DNA from: Methylobacterium frigidaeris
Lineage (GTDB): Bacteria; Pseudomonadota; Alphaproteobacteria; Rhizobiales; Beijerinckiaceae
Reading direction: 5' to 3'
Assembly (NCBI RefSeq): GCF_022179185.1
Contig: NZ_BPQJ01000020.1
Span: 1-64,000 of the forward strand
Length of the DNA: 64,000 bases
Below, in pieces: positions 8,065 to 16,233 of the stretch (position 1 is the first letter of the stretch; every line of letters starts with the position of its first letter). A program made the position numbers and the translations under genes. Under the pieces are notes generated by a model that did not search any database, was not told the DNA's origin, and saw nothing but the letters and a program-made list of their open reading frames with translations.

Positions 8065-8592
8065 ATGTCTGATTGGCGAGCGCTGTTTGTGCCGGAGCAC
8101 TCCCTAGTGGAGATCGCCCTGCGCGGCACCCTGATGTACATCTTCCTCTTCCTCATCCTGCGCTTCGTCATGCAGCGCCAAGCCGGTGCCGTGAGCCTTG
8201 CCGATCTGCTCGTCATCGTGCTGCTCGCCGATGTCTCGCAGAATGCATTCTCGAACGAGTACAAATCCCTCACCGAAGGCATCCTGCTCGTCCTGACGAT
8301 CGTTGGCTGGAACTACGGCATCGACTGGCTTGCTTTCCATTTTCCCGCTTTTGAGCGCTTCATCACGCCGAAGCGACTCCCTCTTGTCGTCGACGGCCGC
8401 ATCTGCTGGCGGAACATGCGCCGCGAGATGATCACCCATGCCGAGCTGATGAGTCAGCTTCGCCAGCAAGGCATCGACGATCCGAGTCTCGTGCGACTTG
8501 CCTCGCTGGAGGGTGATGGCAGCATCAGCGTCATCCGTCGCGATGATGAGGACACCGGACCCAAGCCGGAGAACCGCAGAGACCTGGCCTGA
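8065..8592 (+). CDS. DUF421 (YetF-like) membrane protein
   Basis: A 175-aa protein with three predicted N-terminal membrane helices (about residues 15-90) and a soluble C-terminal domain of the DUF421 fold (LPLVVDGRICWRNMRREMIT; ELMSQLRQQGIDD). Family members such as YetF are found in many bacteria; their role is unsettled, and some are linked to spores or envelope stress. The ATG is preceded by a good Shine-Dalgarno (CGGAGG, 8054-8059). It lies 116 bp after the channel gene in the same lower-GC patch, so they may have arrived together. Confidence 0.85.
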   Translation: MSDWRALFVPEHSLVEIALRGTLMYIFLFLILRFVMQRQAGAVSLADLLVIVLLADVSQNAFSNEYKSLTEGILLVLTIVGWNYGIDWLAFHFPAFERFITPKRLPLVVDGRICWRNMRREMITHAELMSQLRQQGIDDPSLVRLASLEGDGSISVIRRDDEDTGPKPENRRDLA

Positions 8593-8719
8593 TGCGGCGC
8601 GCACTTCCAGGGGGCAAACTGTCGGACGATCGGCGGTCACTCGTCTGTCGAAGCCGAAAGCCGGCGACGCGTGCGATACGGACAGGAGGATCGTCTCCCT
8701 CGAACGGCCGCTCCCCACC

Positions 8720-8892
8720 GAGACTGTGTGAAAACACAGCGGTTGTAGACGGATCCTGTCCTCATCCACCCTGGGCAGCAGCGGCATAGGCGCCTCGACG
8801 GCACCCGATCGCCACCCAGGATCCTCGAATGGCAGCAGCGCGGAAGATTGCTCTGCAAATTCGGCGCGCGCCCGAGTTTTCACGCGGCCTGC
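8720..8892. mobile_element. Possible IS end pair or miniature inverted-repeat element
   Basis: The left end GAGACTGTGTGAAAAC (8720-8735) faces GAGTTTTCACGCGGCCTGC (8874-8892). The 8-bp core GTGAAAAC/GTTTTCAC is exact, and about 14 of 20 positions match across the ends. Ends of this type (a tract like CTGTGTGAAAAC) are common on rhizobial insertion sequences. The left end also forms its own hairpin, CTGTGT-GAAA-ACACAG (8724-8739). No transposase frame survives inside the ~173 bp. Confidence 0.35.
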
Positions 8893-8980
8893 ACCCTCAG
8901 CGGCCGTTCGCACGGTCAAGCTGCCTTGATCTCGCTTCCAGGGGCGAGAGCGTCACGCGTCCGAGTGAAGTGCGCGACGT

Positions 8981-9024
8981 CGTGCTGGCTGCTCGGCGCT
9001 CAAGGCAGGGTTCGGAACCGCGGC
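8981..9024 (+). repeat. Copy 1 of a dispersed intergenic element
   Basis: Begins CGTGCTGGCTGCTCGGCGCT and has AACCG at offset 35 from the start. It aligns without gaps to 62809-62852, and its first 20 bases also match 57502-57521. All three sites are between genes. Confidence 0.5.
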
Positions 9025-9134
9025 CACTTTCACGGGAGACCTTCGATTCCCTACCCGGTCCAGCACGGGGGTGGGGGCCGCGACTTCCGGGATAGCCGGG
9101 ATCGGTCGCCGACCGAGGACGACGTAAAGCCCGA

Positions 9135-10982
9135 TCACCCTGCCCGCTTCGCCGCATCCGCCAAAAATTCCGCCACCGCCTCGACGAAGGGCTGCCCATA
9201 GGCGTCGCGCTTGCGCTCGCCGACGCCGTGGATCGAGCGCAGGGCCCAGAGGTCAACGGGTTTCGAGCGGGCCATCTCGATCAGGGTGCGGTCGGGGAAG
9301 ATCATGTAGGCGGCAACGCCCTCCTGGCGGGCGAGCGTCGCGCGCAGGCCCCTGAGGTGCTGGAACAGGGCCTCGTCGGCCTCCGACAGGCCGAGCGTGT
9401 CGTCGCGGTCGGACGCGGTGCGGCGGCGTTCCTTCGGGGCCTTCGGCTCGGGATCGGGGCGCAACTGCACCGGCTCGCGACCGAACAGGATCGCCTCGCC
9501 CTTGTCGGTGAGGGACAGGCCGCCGTAGCCGTCGCCGTTCTCCGCCACGGCGCCGGCCGCGAAGAGCTGGCGCAGGATCGCCCGCCACGCCGCCACCGGC
9601 TTGTCGGAGCCGACACCGAAGGTCTTGAGCTGGGAGTGGCCGTTGCGGCGGATCTGCTCGCTCTCCTTGCCGTGGACGAGGTCGCAGATATAGGCCGCGC
9701 CGAAGCGCTGGCCGGTGCGCACCACCGCCGAGAGCACCTTCTGCGCCGCCACCGTGCCGTCGATGAGCGAGACGCCGCCGCGGCAGAGGTCGCAGCGGCC
9801 GCAAGGCTGGCTCTGCTCGCCGAAATACCCGAGCAGCGACTGGCGCCGGCAACTCGCGCCCTCGCAGAGCGCGATCATCGCCTCGAGCTTGCGGCGCTCG
9901 ACCCGGCGGCGGTCGTCCGGCACCTCCTTCTCGTCGATCTGGCGCCGGCGCAGCGCCATGTCGTCGAGGCCGTAGAGGGTCAGGGTATCGGCGGGCAGCC
10001 CGTCGCGACCGGCGCGGCCGATCTCCTGGTAATAGCTCTCGATCGTCGAGGGCATGTCGGCGTGGCAGACGTAGCGCACGTCCGGCTTGTTGATGCCCAT
10101 GCCGAAGGCCACGGTCGCCACCACCACGACGCCGTCCTCCTGGAGGAAGGTGTCCTGGTTGCGCATCCGCACGCTCTGCTCCAGGCCGGCATGGTAGGCG
10201 AGCGCGTTGAACCCGTCCTGTTGCAGGATCTCGGCGATCTGCTCGGTGCGCTTGCGCGACGAGCAGTAGATGATGCCGCTTTCGGCCTTGCGCGGGCGCA
10301 GGAAGCGGGAGAGCTGGCGCGTCGGGTGCTCCTTCGGCGCGAAGGTCAGGCGGATGTTCGGCCGGTCGAAGGAGTGGACGAACAGCTCCGGCTTGCGGCC
10401 ACGGGGAAACAGCCGCTCGGAGATGTCGGCCCGGGTCGCGGCGTCGGCCGTCGCGGTGAGTGCCACGGTCTGCACGTCGCCGAGCGCCTCGCGCGCGCGC
10501 GCGAGGTCGCGGTATTCGGGCCGGAAATCGTGGCCCCATTGCGAGACGCAATGCGCCTCGTCGACGGCGAGCCGCCGCACGCCGGCGCCCTGCAACGCCT
10601 CGATCAGGCCCTCCATCAGCAGCCGCTCGGGCGAGACGAAGAGCAGGCGCAACGAGTTTTGGCGGATGCCGCGCCAGGTCTCGCGGGCGCTCGATTCTGA
10701 CACCGTCGAGTTGAGGGTGCCCGCTGCGACGCCGAAGGCCTCCATCTGCTTCACCTGGTCGTGCATCAGCGCGATCAGCGGCGAGACGACGACGGTCAGC
10801 GACTGCTCCACCAAGGCGGGGAGCTGATAGGTCATCGACTTGCCCGAGCCCGTCGGCATCACCGCGAAGACGTCGCGCCCGTCGAGCACGGCGCCGATCA
10901 CCTCGGCCTGGCCGGGACGGAAATCCTCGTAGCCGAAGGTCTTGCGGAGGGCGGCGCGGGCCTCGTCGAGGCGGTCTGTCAT
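9135..10982 (-). CDS. recQ: ATP-dependent DNA helicase RecQ
   Basis: A 615-aa 3'-5' helicase for recombination and fork repair. Visible features, in order: the motif 0 region FGYEDFRPGQAEVI, Walker A MPTGSGKS, the DEAH box (AVDEAHCVSQWGHDFRPEY), motif VI QEIGRAGRDG, an RQC zinc cluster (CEGASC ... CGRCDLC) and a C-terminal HRDC domain. Length is normal for the family. The ATG giving MTDRLDEARAALRKTFGYED was chosen; an upstream open stretch overlaps the vapB region and is unlikely to be translated. It lies divergent to vapB. Confidence 0.95.
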   Translation of the reverse strand: MTDRLDEARAALRKTFGYEDFRPGQAEVIGAVLDGRDVFAVMPTGSGKSMTYQLPALVEQSLTVVVSPLIALMHDQVKQMEAFGVAAGTLNSTVSESSARETWRGIRQNSLRLLFVSPERLLMEGLIEALQGAGVRRLAVDEAHCVSQWGHDFRPEYRDLARAREALGDVQTVALTATADAATRADISERLFPRGRKPELFVHSFDRPNIRLTFAPKEHPTRQLSRFLRPRKAESGIIYCSSRKRTEQIAEILQQDGFNALAYHAGLEQSVRMRNQDTFLQEDGVVVVATVAFGMGINKPDVRYVCHADMPSTIESYYQEIGRAGRDGLPADTLTLYGLDDMALRRRQIDEKEVPDDRRRVERRKLEAMIALCEGASCRRQSLLGYFGEQSQPCGRCDLCRGGVSLIDGTVAAQKVLSAVVRTGQRFGAAYICDLVHGKESEQIRRNGHSQLKTFGVGSDKPVAAWRAILRQLFAAGAVAENGDGYGGLSLTDKGEAILFGREPVQLRPDPEPKAPKERRRTASDRDDTLGLSEADEALFQHLRGLRATLARQEGVAAYMIFPDRTLIEMARSKPVDLWALRSIHGVGERKRDAYGQPFVEAVAEFLADAAKRAG

Positions 10983-11076
10983 CGTGGTTCTGCGGGCTCG
11001 TTGCGGGCGACGATCGAACGGCTTACGAGTGATTCGGATCGACGATAGCACTTCATCGCCGACGCGGGACGCCATC

Positions 11077-11319
11077 ATGACGCTCGACATTCGCGATGAG
11101 GACGTGGACCGCCTCGCCGAGACGCTGGCATCGATGGCGGGACTCAGCAAGACCGAAGCGGTTCGTATGGCGTTGGCCAACGAACTGCAACGGCGCGAAC
11201 AGTCGCTGGCCGAGTTCTGGGCGCGCATCAAGCCGATCCAGGACGCGATCGCGGCCACTCCGTCCACCGGACTGAAGGCGGACAAGGCCTTCTACGACGA
11301 ACTGAACGGCCAGCCCTGA
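11077..11319 (+). CDS. vapB: VapB-type antitoxin (ribbon-helix-helix-like)
   Basis: An 80-aa protein. The N-terminal segment (TLDIRDEDVDRLAETLASMA) and GLSKTEAVRMAL resemble the DNA-binding domain of Rv0623-like VapB antitoxins. The C-terminal part (LKADKAFYDEL) would wrap around the toxin. The stop overlaps the vapC ATG by one base (TGATG), the usual coupled arrangement, and the complex probably represses its own promoter. Confidence 0.85.
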   Translation: MTLDIRDEDVDRLAETLASMAGLSKTEAVRMALANELQRREQSLAEFWARIKPIQDAIAATPSTGLKADKAFYDELNGQP

Positions 11320-11723
11320 TGTTCGTCGACGCCTCGGCGCTCGTCGCCATCCTGGCCCAGGAGCCGGGCTACACCGCAATCGGGGATCGCCTGCATGCCG
11401 CGTCCACCCGGTCGACGAGCGGCCTCGCCGTCTTCGAGGCGGTGATGGCCATCGCGCGCTTGAAGAGGCTGACGATCGCGGCGGCCCAGGCACATGTCGA
11501 GGAATTCCTGAACGCAGCGGCCATCGGGGTTGTGCCGATTGCCGACGCAGAGACACGGGAAGCCCTCGCTGCCTTCACGCGCTTCGGCAAAGGCCAGGGG
11601 CATCCGGCTCAGCTCAACATGGGCGATTGCTTCGCCTATGCCTGCGCACGGACACGGAGGGCGGAGTTACTGTTCGTCGGCAACGACTTCAGCCGTACCG
11701 ATATCGTCTCGGTCACACCGTAA
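11319..11723 (+). CDS. vapC: VapC toxin, PIN-domain ribonuclease
   Basis: A 134-aa PIN nuclease with the four acidic active-site residues visible: D4 (MFVDASALVA), E40 (AVFEAV), D103 (NMGDCFAYA) and D123 (VGNDFSRTDI). VapC toxins cut specific RNAs, often initiator tRNA or 23S rRNA loops. The gene is intact and paired with vapB. Its stop is 2 bp from the stop of recF on the other strand, so the pair is inserted tightly between recF and recQ. Confidence 0.92.
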   Translation: MFVDASALVAILAQEPGYTAIGDRLHAASTRSTSGLAVFEAVMAIARLKRLTIAAAQAHVEEFLNAAAIGVVPIADAETREALAAFTRFGKGQGHPAQLNMGDCFAYACARTRRAELLFVGNDFSRTDIVSVTP

Positions 11724-12878
11724 TCACGTCGTGGCGACCCGGATCGCGCCCTCCGCCACCTGCACCACGTCCGCCCGCCCGCCCAGCTCCCCGAACATCG
11801 CCGGATCGGCCCCGGTCATCCAGACCTGCCCCGGCAGGGCCTCCAGCGCGTCGAACAGCCCGGAGCGGCGCCGGGGATCGAGATGGGCCGCGACCTCGTC
11901 GAGGAGAACGAGGGGCGCGAGCCCACTCATGCCGGTGACGAGGCGAGCGTGCGCGAGCACCAGGCCGATCAGCAGGGCCTTCTGCTCGCCGGTCGAGGCG
12001 GTGGCGGCGGGCACGTCCTTGGGACCGTGGCGCACCACCAGGTCGGAGGCCTGCGGCCCGGCGAGCGTCCGGCCGGCGGCGCGGTCGCGAAAGCGGTTCT
12101 GGCGTAGGGTCGCGCGGTAGCGGTCCTCGGCATCGACCGCGGGCCACACCGCCACGAGGTCGTCGATGTCGCCCTCGAGCCGCACGCTCGCCCAGGGGAA
12201 GGGCGAGGCCTCGTCGCGGGTGGACAGGATCAGGCTGTCGAGGCGCTCCACCGTCTCGCGGCGCGCCAGCGCCACCGCGACGGCGAGTTCCGCCACCTCG
12301 CGTTCGACGGCCTCGAGCCACGGCCCGTCGTCGGGCCGCTCCTCCAGGAGGCGGTTGCGCGAGCGCAACGCCCGCTCCATCGCGCTCACCCGGGCGCCGT
12401 GGCCGGCATCGACGGCCAGCACCAGCCTGTCGAGGAAGCGGCGGCGGTCGCCGGCCGGGCCGCGGAACAGGGCGTCGAGGTCTGGGGTGAGCCAGACCAC
12501 CCGCACCTGCTCGGAGAAGGCCGTGGGGGAGGGAGCGGTTGCCCCGTCGATGCGGCAGAGCCGGCCGCCGCGCTCGTCGCGCCCCCGCGGCGGCTCCCAG
12601 GCGGTGCCGATGCGGTGGTCGCCGTTCGGCCCCTCCAGGGTCAGCGAAACCGCGAAGCCGCCGCCCCCCCCCTCGCGCGCCATCACCGAGAAATCCGCCC
12701 GGCGCAGGCCCCGGCCGGGGGCGAACAGCGACAGCGCCTCCAGGATGTTGGTCTTGCCGGCCCCGTTCTCCCCCACCAGCGCGACGAACCGGCGGCCGAC
12801 CGCGAGGTCGAGGTCGGCATGGTTGCGGAAGTCGCGGGCGATCAGGCGGGTGACGCGCAGGGGATCGGGATTCGTCAT
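11724..12878 (-). CDS. recF: DNA replication and repair protein RecF
   Basis: A 384-aa SMC-like ATPase that loads RecA at gaps via RecOR. Walker A is GENGAGKT (36-43), the ABC-type signature region is STGEQKALLIGLVLAHA and Walker B is LVLLDEVAAHLD. Length and motifs are normal. It is the third gene of the classic dnaA-dnaN-recF order, 62 bp after dnaN. It converges with vapC. Confidence 0.95.
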   Translation of the reverse strand: MTNPDPLRVTRLIARDFRNHADLDLAVGRRFVALVGENGAGKTNILEALSLFAPGRGLRRADFSVMAREGGGGGFAVSLTLEGPNGDHRIGTAWEPPRGRDERGGRLCRIDGATAPSPTAFSEQVRVVWLTPDLDALFRGPAGDRRRFLDRLVLAVDAGHGARVSAMERALRSRNRLLEERPDDGPWLEAVEREVAELAVAVALARRETVERLDSLILSTRDEASPFPWASVRLEGDIDDLVAVWPAVDAEDRYRATLRQNRFRDRAAGRTLAGPQASDLVVRHGPKDVPAATASTGEQKALLIGLVLAHARLVTGMSGLAPLVLLDEVAAHLDPRRRSGLFDALEALPGQVWMTGADPAMFGELGGRADVVQVAEGAIRVATT

Positions 12879-12940
12879 CCGGACCTTGTGGCCCGGACGT
12901 CGGATTCAGACCAGTCCGGGGACGGAGATAACCCCCGCCC

Positions 12941-14062
12941 TCACACCCGCATCGGCATCAGCACGTAGAGCGCCGGCGCCCCCTCGCGGTCCTGGATCAC
13001 CGTCGGCGAGCCCGGATCGGCGAGGCGGAACAGGGCGGTGTCGCCGTCGAGCTGAGCCGTGATGTCGAGGAGGTAGCGGGCGTTGAAGCCGATATCGAGG
13101 GGGCCGGCCTCGTAGTCGACGTCGAGCTCCTCGGTCGCCGAGCCCGAATCCGGGTTGTTGACCGAGAGCGACAGGCGCCCGTCGGTCATCGCGAGCTTCA
13201 CCGCCCGGCCGCGTTCGGACGAGATCGTCGAGACGCGGTCGACCGCCTTGGCGAACTGGTCGCGCTCGACCGTCAGGCGCTTGTCGTTGCCGGTCGGGAT
13301 GACGCGCTGGTAGTCCGGGAAGGTCCCGTCGATGAGCTTCGAGATCAGGGTGACGCCGGACGAGAAGCTGAACCGCACCTTGGCGGAGGAGATCTCGACC
13401 CCGACGGTCTCGCCGCCATCCTCGACGAGCTTCTGGATCTCGGCCACGGCCTTGCGCGGCACGATGATGCCCGGCATGCCGCCGCTGCCCTCCGGCGCCT
13501 CCATCTGGACGCGGGCGAGGCGGTGGCCGTCGGTGGCGACGGCCCGCAGCTTGAGCGAGCCCTCGGCCTCGATGGTGTGGAAGAAGATGCCGTTGAGGTA
13601 GTAGCGCGTCTCCTCGGTGGAGATCGCGAACTGGGTCTTGTCGATCAGGCGCTTGAGGTCGGCGGCCGGCAGCTCGAAGCGGTGCGGCAGCTCGCCAGCG
13701 GCGAGATCGGGGAAATCGGCCTCGGGCAGCGCGCCGAGGGTGAAACGCGAGCGGCCCGACCGGATCAGCATCTGACCGGTCTCGCCGCTGGTCTCGAGCG
13801 AGACTTGGGCGCCGTCGGGCAATTTCCGCACGATGTCGTAGATGACGTGGGCCGGCACCGTGATGGCGCCGCCATCGACCACGTCGGCGGGAATCGTCTC
13901 GGTCACCTCGATATCGAGGTCGGTGGCCTTGAGCTGGAGGCCGTCCGGCCCGGAGCGCAGCAGCACGTTCGACAGGATCGGGATCGTGTTGCGCCGCTCG
14001 ACGACGCGGTGCACGTGGCCGAGCGACCGAAGAAGGGCCGCGCGCTCGACGGTGACTTTCAT
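12941..14062 (-). CDS. dnaN: DNA polymerase III beta sliding clamp
   Basis: A 373-aa clamp that tethers polymerase III to DNA. It begins MKVTVERAALLRSLGHVHRVV and ends in YVLMPMRV, matching the family N- and C-termini, with the typical three-domain length. It sits between dnaA and recF on the same strand. The ATG was chosen by the conserved N-terminus; an upstream in-frame ATG adds 17 residues not seen in the family. Confidence 0.96.
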   Translation of the reverse strand: MKVTVERAALLRSLGHVHRVVERRNTIPILSNVLLRSGPDGLQLKATDLDIEVTETIPADVVDGGAITVPAHVIYDIVRKLPDGAQVSLETSGETGQMLIRSGRSRFTLGALPEADFPDLAAGELPHRFELPAADLKRLIDKTQFAISTEETRYYLNGIFFHTIEAEGSLKLRAVATDGHRLARVQMEAPEGSGGMPGIIVPRKAVAEIQKLVEDGGETVGVEISSAKVRFSFSSGVTLISKLIDGTFPDYQRVIPTGNDKRLTVERDQFAKAVDRVSTISSERGRAVKLAMTDGRLSLSVNNPDSGSATEELDVDYEAGPLDIGFNARYLLDITAQLDGDTALFRLADPGSPTVIQDREGAPALYVLMPMRV

Positions 14063-14234
14063 CAGGGTGATCCGTGTCTCGTACGACCGGCCGAGCAAGG
14101 CCGGCAAAAGCAACCGTGGCCCCGTGCACGCACGGGAGCGGAACTTTGGCGAAGGCGCTCTCCGATGGCAAGCCGGGGGCCCGTCGCCGGGCTCCCGCTC
14201 AGTCCTCGGTTCTCTCGCCGCGGTTCTCTCGTCC

Positions 14235-15734
14235 TCAATCCTGGAGCATGCGCTTCAGGAGCTCGACCTCGTCGCAGAGCGCCGTATCCTCGCCGATCGC
14301 TTTCTCGATTTTGCGCACCGCGTGCAGGACCGTGGTGTGGTCGCGCCCGCCGAAGCGCCGGCCGATCTCCGGCAGGGAGCGCAGCGTCAGCACCTTCGAG
14401 AGGTACATGGCGATCTGGCGCGGCTTGACCACCGCGGCGGTGCGGCGCTCGGAGAGGATGTCGGAGCGCGAGACGTTGTAGCGGCTCGCCACCAGCTTCT
14501 GGATGTCCTCGATCTTGACCCGCTTCGGCTCGCGGTTCTTCACGAGGTCGCGGATCGCCGTCTCGGCGGTGTCGAGGGTGACCGGCGCGCCGGTGAGCGT
14601 GGCGTGGGCCAGGAGCCGGTTGACCGCGCCTTCGAGGTCGCGGCCATTGGCGGTGATGGCCTTCGCGACGTACTCGGCCACCGCCGGACCGACCTCGAAG
14701 GCCGGATGCGAGGCCCGCACCGCCTCGAGGCGCGATTGCAGGATCGAGGCGCGCAGGGCCTCGTCCAGGGTGCCGATCTCGACCACCAAGCCGCCGGCGA
14801 GGCGCGAGCGCACCCGCTCGTCGAGGGATTCGAGTTCCGTCGGCGGCCGGTCGGCGGCCACCACCACCTGGCGCCCGGCATCGATCAGGGCGTTGAGGGT
14901 GTGGCCGAACTCGGCCTGGATCGAGCGGCCCTGGATGAACTGCACGTCGTCGAGGATCAGCACGTCGATCGCCCGCAGCTTCTCCTTGAAGGCCAGCGCG
15001 CTCTGGGTCTTGAGGGCGTTGACGAAGCCATACATGAAGCGGTCGGCGGTGAGGTAGATCACCCGCCGCCCGGCATTCTTCACCGCATGGCCGATGCCGT
15101 GGAGGAGGTGGGTTTTTCCCAAGCCCACGCCGGCATGGAAGTAGAGCGGGTTGTAGAGCGCGGGTCCGCCATCGTGCCGGGCGACTCGCTCGGCCGCGGC
15201 ATGCGCGAGCGCGTTCGAGCGGCCGACCACGAAGCTCTCGAAGGTCAGGCGCGCATCGAGGGGGGCACCGCCCAGTTCGCCCTCGGGCGCGTTGCCGCGG
15301 GCGGCGCGCTCGGGCTCGGGCAGCTCGGCGGCCGGGCTGGCGGGGCTCGCGGCCGGGCGCGGGCCCGGCACCGGCTTCGTCAGCGCGGCGGCGCCCGGCC
15401 GGGCCGGCGCCATGGCGCCGCGCACCCCGACCTCCAGGCTCTCGATGCCGTCGGCCTCGCTGCGGAAGGTGGCGAGCACCCGGTCGAGGTAGTGCGACTC
15501 GATCCAGCTCTTCAGGAACCGGGTCGGGACGGTGAGGCGGGCGACCCCGCCGGAGACCTCCTGCAGCTCGAGCCGGGCGAACCAGCTCGCGAATACGTCC
15601 TCGCCGAGTTCCGCCCGCAGGCGGCGCTTCACCCGTTGCCAGGCTGCCGCGACCTCGCCGTTGCTGCGGCCGTCGTCGCCGTTGCCGCCACGGCCGGAGC
15701 CGACCCCTTCCGCCAAGCTGCCGTCCACACGCAT
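14235..15734 (-). CDS. dnaA: Chromosomal replication initiator DnaA
   Basis: A 499-aa AAA+ initiator. Domain I lies at about residues 27-95 (AWQRVKRRLRAELGEDVFAS), followed by a Pro/Ala-rich domain II (100-160). Domain III has Walker A GVGLGKT (202-208) and Walker B LILDDVQ (259-265). Domain IV ends with the DNA-binding signature GGRDHTTVLHA. All are intact. It binds DnaA boxes and opens the origin. The upstream 500 bp is non-coding and contains a spaced inverted repeat; dnaN follows 172 bp downstream. Confidence 0.97.
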   Translation of the reverse strand: MRVDGSLAEGVGSGRGGNGDDGRSNGEVAAAWQRVKRRLRAELGEDVFASWFARLELQEVSGGVARLTVPTRFLKSWIESHYLDRVLATFRSEADGIESLEVGVRGAMAPARPGAAALTKPVPGPRPAASPASPAAELPEPERAARGNAPEGELGGAPLDARLTFESFVVGRSNALAHAAAERVARHDGGPALYNPLYFHAGVGLGKTHLLHGIGHAVKNAGRRVIYLTADRFMYGFVNALKTQSALAFKEKLRAIDVLILDDVQFIQGRSIQAEFGHTLNALIDAGRQVVVAADRPPTELESLDERVRSRLAGGLVVEIGTLDEALRASILQSRLEAVRASHPAFEVGPAVAEYVAKAITANGRDLEGAVNRLLAHATLTGAPVTLDTAETAIRDLVKNREPKRVKIEDIQKLVASRYNVSRSDILSERRTAAVVKPRQIAMYLSKVLTLRSLPEIGRRFGGRDHTTVLHAVRKIEKAIGEDTALCDEVELLKRMLQD

Positions 15735-15944
15735 GACTGGTCCCTTCTCGGCCCGGTGGCGGCTGCCCGCTCCCGGCCCGTACGCAGATACGCTTGCCGC
15801 CCTGGCCCCGGACGAGGGGCCGGGCGGCCGGGTCGAAGGCTTGGGAAGTCAATTCCTTCCCGGCCGTTTTCCCCGTGGTTCGTCCCGGTCTATCAACAAC
15901 TGGTCTCGTTTCTCTTAAAGACCTCGGATCCCCAAATCCGCGAG

Positions 15945-15967
15945 GTGCCGCCGCAAGTTGGCGGCAC
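15945..15967. other. Perfect 8-bp hairpin upstream of dnaA
   Basis: GTGCCGCC (15945-15952) pairs with GGCGGCAC (15960-15967) across a 7-nt loop, about 210 bp upstream of the dnaA start. It could lie in the dnaA leader RNA. Function unknown. Confidence 0.4.
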
Positions 15968-16093
15968 GATGCGGCTGTCCCGCGGGCAGTGCGCCGCGAT
16001 GTGGCAGGTCGGTCGATGAGAGCGGGACGAGACCCGCGCGAACGGCGGGTACAAGGGGAAAACTAGGCCTTCCCGGGGAAGCTTCGCAACAGG

Positions 16094-16123
16094 AACGATC
16101 GGTGGCAGGGTGAACCGATCGTT
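16094..16123. promoter_or_regulatory. Spaced inverted repeat, possible operator upstream of dnaA
   Basis: AACGATCGGT (16094-16103) and ACCGATCGTT (16114-16123) are exact inverted copies separated by 10 bp, so arm centres are about two helical turns apart, as expected for a dimeric or tetrameric regulator. Each arm contains the palindrome CGATCG. It lies about 360 bp upstream of dnaA and 111 bp beyond the 3' end of the nucleotidyltransferase gene. The binding protein is unknown. Confidence 0.5.
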
Positions 16124-16233
16124 ACGCCCTTCCATCGCCCACGCCCGATCCACAGCCTGTCCGGCGGCAAGATCCTGGAATCGTGACCGTTTCGTTGAAG
16201 TGTGCGTGCCGCTCGTGAAAGATCCGTGCGGGC

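Larger units (their letters stand above)
8593..9134. other. Non-coding stretch between DUF421 and recQ
   Basis: About 540 bp with no convincing gene. Short open frames exist on both strands but show no family features. It contains a possible IS remnant bounded by GTGAAAAC inverted repeats (8720-8892) and one copy of a dispersed intergenic element (8981-9024), both listed separately. Confidence 0.6.
15735..16233. other. Non-coding region upstream of dnaA
   Basis: About 500 bp with no gene. It holds a hairpin (15945-15967) and a perfect spaced inverted repeat (16094-16123). Two 9-mers match the DnaA box TTATCCACA at 7 of 9 positions: CTATCAACA near 15890 and CGATCCACA near 16147. That is too weak to call an origin, although a dnaA-dnaN-recF upstream region is a plausible place for one or for dnaA autoregulation. 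Confidence 0.5.

Noticed and set aside
8829..9201. Small protein genes between DUF421 and recQ
   Set aside because: Short frames with poor codon bias, overlapping the IS-like ends and the dispersed element.
15735..16233. Replication origin
   Set aside because: Only two weak 7-of-9 matches to the DnaA box were found and no AT-rich unwinding region; in many alphaproteobacteria the origin is not next to dnaA.
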